Of a stretch of DNA of 10,044 bases, positions 6,431-10,044 are shown piece by piece; the stretch's first letter is position 1, and each line of letters begins with the position of its first letter. A program made the translations under genes and the position numbers. Source of the DNA: JASFEQ01 sp050122535. Lineage in GTDB: Bacteria > Desulfobacterota > DSM-4660 > Desulfatiglandales > HGW-15. The stretch covers positions 1 to 10,044 of the forward strand of contig JASFIT010000143.1 of assembly GCA_050122535.1 (NCBI GenBank), written 5' to 3'. Under the pieces are notes generated by a model. It worked only from the letters and a program-made list of their open reading frames with translations, was not told where the DNA came from and ran no database searches.

Positions 6431-6946
6431 TCATTCTGGTAAATTTTTGATAATCAGCTCTGCTGCGTCCTTTATGGAGAGGCTGCTGGTATCCACCACC
6501 AGGTCCCCAGCCCGCTCGTAAAACGGTTTCCGAATGCTCAAAACCTCCTTGATTTCCTCCAAAGGATCCGTTCCTGTTAAGGATGGTCTGATTCTCCCTG
6601 ATCTTTGCTCTTTAGCCATCCTCTCTTTAAGAACTTCGGGTTTCCCCTTGAGCCAGACGACCCAACCATTTTGTTTCAGTTTTTTCACATTCTCATCATC
6701 CATCACGATCCCACCGCCTGTGGCGATGACCAGATTTTTTCTCCTTGAAACCTCCTTAACCAGCCTCTTTTCAGTCACCCGGAAATGGTCCCATCCCTTT
6801 GTGGAGATCATCGTCTCAATGGAGCGGCCCTCATTCTCCTCGATCAATGTGTCCGTATCTAGAAACTCCTTGCCCAGTTCCCTGGCAAGGGTCTTACCTA
6901 CCACAGTTTTCCCACTGCATCTGTATCCTATAAGTACGATGTTCAT
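6431..6946 (-). CDS. aroK: Shikimate kinase (AroK), 171 aa
   Basis: ATP-dependent phosphorylation of shikimate to shikimate 3-phosphate (shikimate step 5). NMP-kinase fold with Walker A GYRCSGKT (7-14), the DTD motif (30-32) whose second Asp binds shikimate, Arg56 in HFR, GGG (77-79) of the Walker B-like/shikimate site, the lid motif RIRPSL (118-123) with the ATP-contacting arginine, and RKPFYE (139-144). Length is typical. ATG at 6946 gives the canonical start just before the Walker A strand. No strong Shine-Dalgarno is visible upstream. It is the first structural gene after the Phe/Tyr attenuator; the terminator U-tract lies about 60 nt upstream of its start, so its transcription should depend on attenuator read-through. 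Confidence 0.95.
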   Translation of the reverse strand: MNIVLIGYRCSGKTVVGKTLARELGKEFLDTDTLIEENEGRSIETMISTKGWDHFRVTEKRLVKEVSRRKNLVIATGGGIVMDDENVKKLKQNGWVVWLKGKPEVLKERMAKEQRSGRIRPSLTGTDPLEEIKEVLSIRKPFYERAGDLVVDTSSLSIKDAAELIIKNLPE

Positions 6947-7005
6947 TGCACGGATAACCCACTTTTCGCTTTACAGCGCCACAAAGGGATAATCACCCCA
7001 TAAAT

Positions 7006-7041
7006 AAAAAAAGCCGTGGGCTCTTTTGGGTGCCCACGGCT
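7006..7041 (-). terminator. Rho-independent terminator of the attenuator (3:4 stem)
   Basis: On the transcribed strand AGCCGTGGGC pairs perfectly with GCCCACGGCT (10 bp, GC-rich, 10-nt loop), followed by TTTTTTTATTT. It lies between the Phe-rich leader peptide and aroK. It also is the only intrinsic terminator seen after the M16 peptidase gene, so it may end that transcript as well. Confidence 0.92.
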
Positions 7042-7124
7042 CTTAGAATTGCGAAAAGATAACGATCAATCCATGGGCAAACCCCTCCTAAAAAAGAAAA
7101 AATAAAAGCTCAGCCCGGATTGAT
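7032..7124 (-). promoter_or_regulatory. Attenuator alternative stems (1:2 and antiterminator 2:3)
   Basis: Segment 1 (7124 down to 7113, ATCAATCCGGGC) can pair with segment 2 (7078 down to 7065, GCCC-AT-GGATTGAT): 12 base pairs with a 2-nt bulge. Segment 2 can instead pair with segment 3, the 5' arm of the terminator: GCCCATGG (7078-7071) with CCGTGGGC (7039-7032), 8 pairs including one G.U, extendable by U-A and GGG/CCC across a 2-nt bulge. A ribosome stalled on the Phe/Tyr codons (7107-7090) would cover the 3' part of segment 1 and leave segment 2 free for the antiterminator. A ribosome reaching the leader stop (7068-7066) sits on segment 2 and lets the terminator form. The pairing is seen directly; the regulation is inferred from trp/phe attenuators. 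Confidence 0.85.
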
Positions 7125-7134
7125 TGTTTGTCAT
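7066..7134 (-). CDS. Phe/Tyr-rich attenuator leader peptide, 22 aa
   Basis: A short frame starting ATG at 7134 with AAGGG 5 nt upstream and ending TGA at 7066. It begins M-T-N-N-Q and contains F-Y-F-F-F-F at codons 10-15 (TTT TAT TTT TTC TTT TTT), then R-R-G-L-P-M-D. Five phenylalanine codons and one tyrosine codon in six match the design of known leaders such as E. coli pheL and pheM, which are likewise Phe-rich and precede an intrinsic terminator. Downstream genes include pheA and tyrA, so sensing charged tRNA-Phe (and tRNA-Tyr) fits the operon. It lies about 35 nt after the predicted transcription start and its stop is 24 nt before the terminator stem. The peptide probably has no function beyond being translated. 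Confidence 0.87.
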   Translation of the reverse strand: MTNNQSGLSFYFFFFRRGLPMD

Positions 7135-7174
7135 TTTTGCCCTTAATCCTTACTTTCCCAAGTTATTTCCAAAC

Positions 7175-7203
7175 TTTTTAAATGGATTCCAAGCTTTTGT
7201 CAA
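7175..7203 (-). promoter_or_regulatory. Sigma70-type promoter of the aromatic operon
   Basis: A perfect -35 hexamer TTGACA (7203-7198), a 17-nt spacer, and the -10 TAAAAA (7180-7175; 4 of 6 consensus). Transcription would start near 7168 and give a leader of about 220 nt before aroK. The promoter lies only about 15 nt past the stop of the M16 peptidase gene. Confidence 0.8.
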
Positions 7204-7217
7204 GAAAAAATTTCCGC

Positions 7218-10044
7218 TCAAAGCACCTTTAACACCTCCAGCCATCCTGGCCGGTCAGCTTGGGCTCCCTGGATAGCGTTCTCAGATCCGAGAACTTTCA
7301 CCAGACCTTCCTCTTTGACCTTGTCCAATGCCTCCGCAAAGGCGACAAAGTGACTGGCCGAGGTGCCCAGAACCTCCTCCCTCAACTGCTGTCGCTCTTC
7401 ATCCGTTTCACCTGATAATTGGCGCACCATGGAAGTATATCCTTTCGCATCGGGCAGTATATATTGGTCCAGATCGCCGATGGTGCCGATAATGCTTTTC
7501 GTAAGTTCATCTTTATGGAGTTTCACGTCCCTCAAAAACCTGGCCGATTCATCAAATACCTCGAGGGTCTTGAGGAGATTTGGATCCCTATAGGAAACAA
7601 ATGACAACACACCAGAGAGGCGGTCAAACGAGCAAAAGGCCCCGTATGCTCCTCCCTGTACTCGGACGCGTTCCCAAAGCCAGGCCGTTCGAAGATAGCG
7701 GCATATCACGTGGGCCGAACCATGAAAAGTATAACCCGACTGATAGATGTTAGTCCCTTTTCCCACGTAATTGACTTGAGCCGGAATGGTCATACCCTCA
7801 AAATCGGAAGGTGTTTCCGGAGACCACTCCCCATCTCTTGGATCCTTGGCCGGCAAATCATCCAGAAACGCATTGACTCGTGGCTGAAAATCCGACCACC
7901 CTGCCTCATCCAAAGTCACATTGACAAGCATGGCATTCCGGTTGAGAAGTATGTTCTGCATTTCCTCAAGGTGAGCAAGGACACCTGGCCAATCTTCGTC
8001 AACATCCTTTGCAAGTTTGCGCAAGAAGAAGAGGTAGCTTACCCCATTCATCTGTTCTGCCGCCCAGTCGGCTTCGTGGAAGTGCGCGCGCAGACGCAGG
8101 TTGACTATCTGATGCCCAGCAGGGACGAGTTTCTGTTCCTGCCTCGCCTTTGCCTCCAAGACCATTTGCCGGAAGCGTTCCTGGTTGTCCAGCCTTCCGG
8201 TTAGTAGCACATCTCTTATGATGCTCATCATTTCACTGGTCTGAGACTGCATCGCCTTGCCCCTCAGGAATAACCAGGCCGTTGCTTTTTCACCCTCTTT
8301 CACAACCGAGGTGAAAAAAGCGGGTCGGATTCCCCCTGTCTTGCGACCTATACGCTGTGTGAGGGTCACATAGTCCTCCTTTTCCGTGCCCATCTCCAAT
8401 AGGGCCCGTCCAAAAAGGCGAACATAGGGGAGATATTTCTGAGGCAAGGTGTGAAGATTGAAACCCAGGTCAAGGTAGGCGATGGCGTTGGTGAAAAGAT
8501 CATGATACAGAACAGGTGTCTTTTCCTGTTCCAAGGATGTCAAAGGGATAGTTTTGTTCTTCCTGTCTAGATCTTTGAGTCTCAGCGTGGGGATGGTTGC
8601 AAGGGCTTCCGGGGTATCTGGGGTTTCCTGCATGCGTTTTAACGCTTTGGTATTGGAGATCACCGCCTCAAAATCCCCCGAATTCATGGCATCGCGGGCC
8701 TGGGTCAGCCTTTGTTGTTCTGCAGTCTCTTCCTTTTCGGCCAGCCCTGATTCCGGCTTCAAGATGAGGGTCGTGCGGTGTGGATTTTTTAGAAGCATGC
8801 GATCAATCATCTCTTCAAAAAAGGTTTTCTTGGACGCGAGTTGAGATTTTACGGCATCTAGGGGGGCTTCGAAGGCAACCAGCGCAAGGGGATCTTTGTC
8901 GTACAACCAGGTGGTTAGCGCTCTTAACATGAGCGCCAGTCCCCGGGGAAAGTTCCCTGTGTTGTTCTCCCGGAGCGTGAATTCGATGGTATTCAAGGCA
9001 GCCTCAGTGGTGTGGGGATCTATGCCCTTTTTGACGAGACGGGTTAGGGTATCCAAGACAAGCTCCTCCACCTTATCCGCACCCTCGAAGGCAATTCCCT
9101 TGAGACCCGTGGAAAAATACATCTGGCGCAATTCACTCCCAAGTCCCTCCCCGGCAAGATCCTCTCCCAAGTTGGAGTCGATAAGGGCCTTGCGCAACGG
9201 AGAACCCGGCATTCCGAGAAGCACATACTCCAAGATATGAAATGCCAGGTTCTTTTCTCCATCTGCGGTCTCATCGAGCAACCAATTTAATGTAACCATA
9301 CCCTTTGATCCATCCTCCCCGCTTGCAGCAAACGAACGGGTAAGCCGTCTTGGGCGGTCAAATGGTTTTTGTAGCTGGATGCCAGAATCAACTTCTAATC
9401 GCTCAAAGTTCTCAAGATATTGATTCATAAGTTCTAGACGCTTCTTAGAATCATCATCGCCGTAGAAATATACACGCGAATTGGAAGGGTGATAGTATTT
9501 CTCATGAAAGGCCTTGAATTGCTCATAAGTAAGACTCGGAATCTCTTCAGGGCGCCCACCTGAATCAAAACCATAGGTGTTATCAGGAAAAATGGACTGT
9601 TGGGAGTACTCTGCCAGGAGGCTGTCTGGAGATGAATAGACACCTTTCATCTCGCTGAAAACAACGCCTTTATAGGCGAGAGACTCCTCCGGTTTCTCCA
9701 GTTCAAAATGCCACCCCTCTTGCTGGAGTATAAAAGGCGTCAGGCGGGGATAAAAGACGGCGTCTAGATAGACGTCAATAAGATTGTAGAAATCCTGTAC
9801 ATTTTGACTGGCCACAGGATAGCAGGTTTTGTCAGGATAGGTCATAGCATTGAGAAAGGTCTGCAGTGAACTCTTCAATAGCTCCACAAAAGGTTCTTTG
9901 ACCGGGTATTTTCTTGATCCACAGAGTACGGAGTGTTCCAGGATATGGGCCACGCCCGTTGAATCGGTGGGCGGCGTACGGAAGGTGATGCCAAAGACCT
10001 TGTTTTCATCGTCATTGATGAGAGATAATAACTCGGCGCCGGTG
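7218..10044 (-). CDS. M16C zinc metallopeptidase, presequence protease/insulinase type (5' end beyond window)
   Basis: Large clamshell metallopeptidase that in its family degrades short unfolded peptides such as cleaved targeting sequences. The frame stays open to the right edge, giving 941 visible residues, so perhaps 30-60 N-terminal residues are missing; a GTG at 9953 is internal, since family-like sequence (NDDENKVFGITFRT) lies upstream of it. Seen: the inverted zinc motif HILEH (9947-9933), CGSRKYPVKEPF, NAMTYPDKTCYPVAS, the distal zinc-ligand glutamate in SEMKG (9653-9651), and in the C-terminal half the ERVRVQGGAYGAF region (about 7675-7635) that supplies the conserved Arg and Tyr of the substrate site, followed by SYRDPNL. 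Both halves are present, so it should be active. A signal peptide cannot be judged. It is unrelated to aromatic synthesis; a separate promoter starts just after its stop. Confidence 0.95.
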   Translation of the reverse strand, partial: TGAELLSLINDDENKVFGITFRTPPTDSTGVAHILEHSVLCGSRKYPVKEPFVELLKSSLQTFLNAMTYPDKTCYPVASQNVQDFYNLIDVYLDAVFYPRLTPFILQQEGWHFELEKPEESLAYKGVVFSEMKGVYSSPDSLLAEYSQQSIFPDNTYGFDSGGRPEEIPSLTYEQFKAFHEKYYHPSNSRVYFYGDDDSKKRLELMNQYLENFERLEVDSGIQLQKPFDRPRRLTRSFAASGEDGSKGMVTLNWLLDETADGEKNLAFHILEYVLLGMPGSPLRKALIDSNLGEDLAGEGLGSELRQMYFSTGLKGIAFEGADKVEELVLDTLTRLVKKGIDPHTTEAALNTIEFTLRENNTGNFPRGLALMLRALTTWLYDKDPLALVAFEAPLDAVKSQLASKKTFFEEMIDRMLLKNPHRTTLILKPESGLAEKEETAEQQRLTQARDAMNSGDFEAVISNTKALKRMQETPDTPEALATIPTLRLKDLDRKNKTIPLTSLEQEKTPVLYHDLFTNAIAYLDLGFNLHTLPQKYLPYVRLFGRALLEMGTEKEDYVTLTQRIGRKTGGIRPAFFTSVVKEGEKATAWLFLRGKAMQSQTSEMMSIIRDVLLTGRLDNQERFRQMVLEAKARQEQKLVPAGHQIVNLRLRAHFHEADWAAEQMNGVSYLFFLRKLAKDVDEDWPGVLAHLEEMQNILLNRNAMLVNVTLDEAGWSDFQPRVNAFLDDLPAKDPRDGEWSPETPSDFEGMTIPAQVNYVGKGTNIYQSGYTFHGSAHVICRYLRTAWLWERVRVQGGAYGAFCSFDRLSGVLSFVSYRDPNLLKTLEVFDESARFLRDVKLHKDELTKSIIGTIGDLDQYILPDAKGYTSMVRQLSGETDEERQQLREEVLGTSASHFVAFAEALDKVKEEGLVKVLGSENAIQGAQADRPGWLEVLKVL

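Noticed and set aside
7710..8204. 164-residue plus-strand frame over the M16 peptidase
   Set aside because: Antisense shadow with no recognisable motif.
1..10044. CRISPR arrays, tRNA or rRNA genes, insertion sequences
   Set aside because: No regularly spaced direct repeats, no tRNA-like cloverleaf or rRNA sequence, and no transposase were seen in any intergenic part.

Overview
The window is about 10 kb of bacterial DNA of intermediate GC in which every supported gene lies on the minus strand, so transcription runs from high to low coordinates. The content suggests a Deltaproteobacterium-like (Desulfobacterota) anaerobe. A homologue of the archaeal-type first shikimate enzyme (DhnA/ADH-synthase aldolase) sits beside a short type I-beta DAHP synthase and a classical AroB, and the hairpin-rich intergenic pieces resemble dispersed repeats known from that group. 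This lineage call is inference from gene content.

Layout in transcription order: the 3' part of a large M16C zinc metallopeptidase of the presequence-protease type enters from the right edge and ends at 7218. A sigma70-like promoter (7175-7203) starts only about 15 nt past its stop. It is followed by a 22-codon leader peptide with the run Phe-Tyr-Phe-Phe-Phe-Phe and a strong intrinsic terminator (7006-7041), with sequences able to form mutually exclusive 1:2, 2:3 and 3:4 stems. This reads as a textbook Phe/Tyr transcription attenuator. The aromatic block follows: aroK, aroC, a 361-nt hairpin-rich gap, a DhnA-family aldolase homologue, a 278-nt structured gap, DAHP synthase, aroB, a 179-nt gap with a hairpin cluster, pheA (chorismate mutase-prephenate dehydratase) and tyrA (prephenate dehydrogenase), which ends 16 nt from the left edge.

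Together the genes cover shikimate steps 1 (DAHP synthase), 2 (AroB), 5 (AroK) and 7 (AroC) and the branch from chorismate to phenylpyruvate and to 4-hydroxyphenylpyruvate. Steps 3, 4 and 6 (aroD, aroE, aroA) are not in the window. The DAHP synthase has no visible regulatory domain and the ACT domain of PheA has an altered Phe-binding motif, so the upstream attenuator may carry much of the end-product control.

The two most notable observations are the Phe/Tyr attenuator and the aldolase homologue. The latter keeps the fold and phosphate-binding motifs of ADH synthase, but all three residues known to be catalytic in the archaeal enzyme, including the Schiff-base lysine, are replaced. It may be a pseudo-enzyme or an enzyme with a new activity inside an aromatic amino acid operon.
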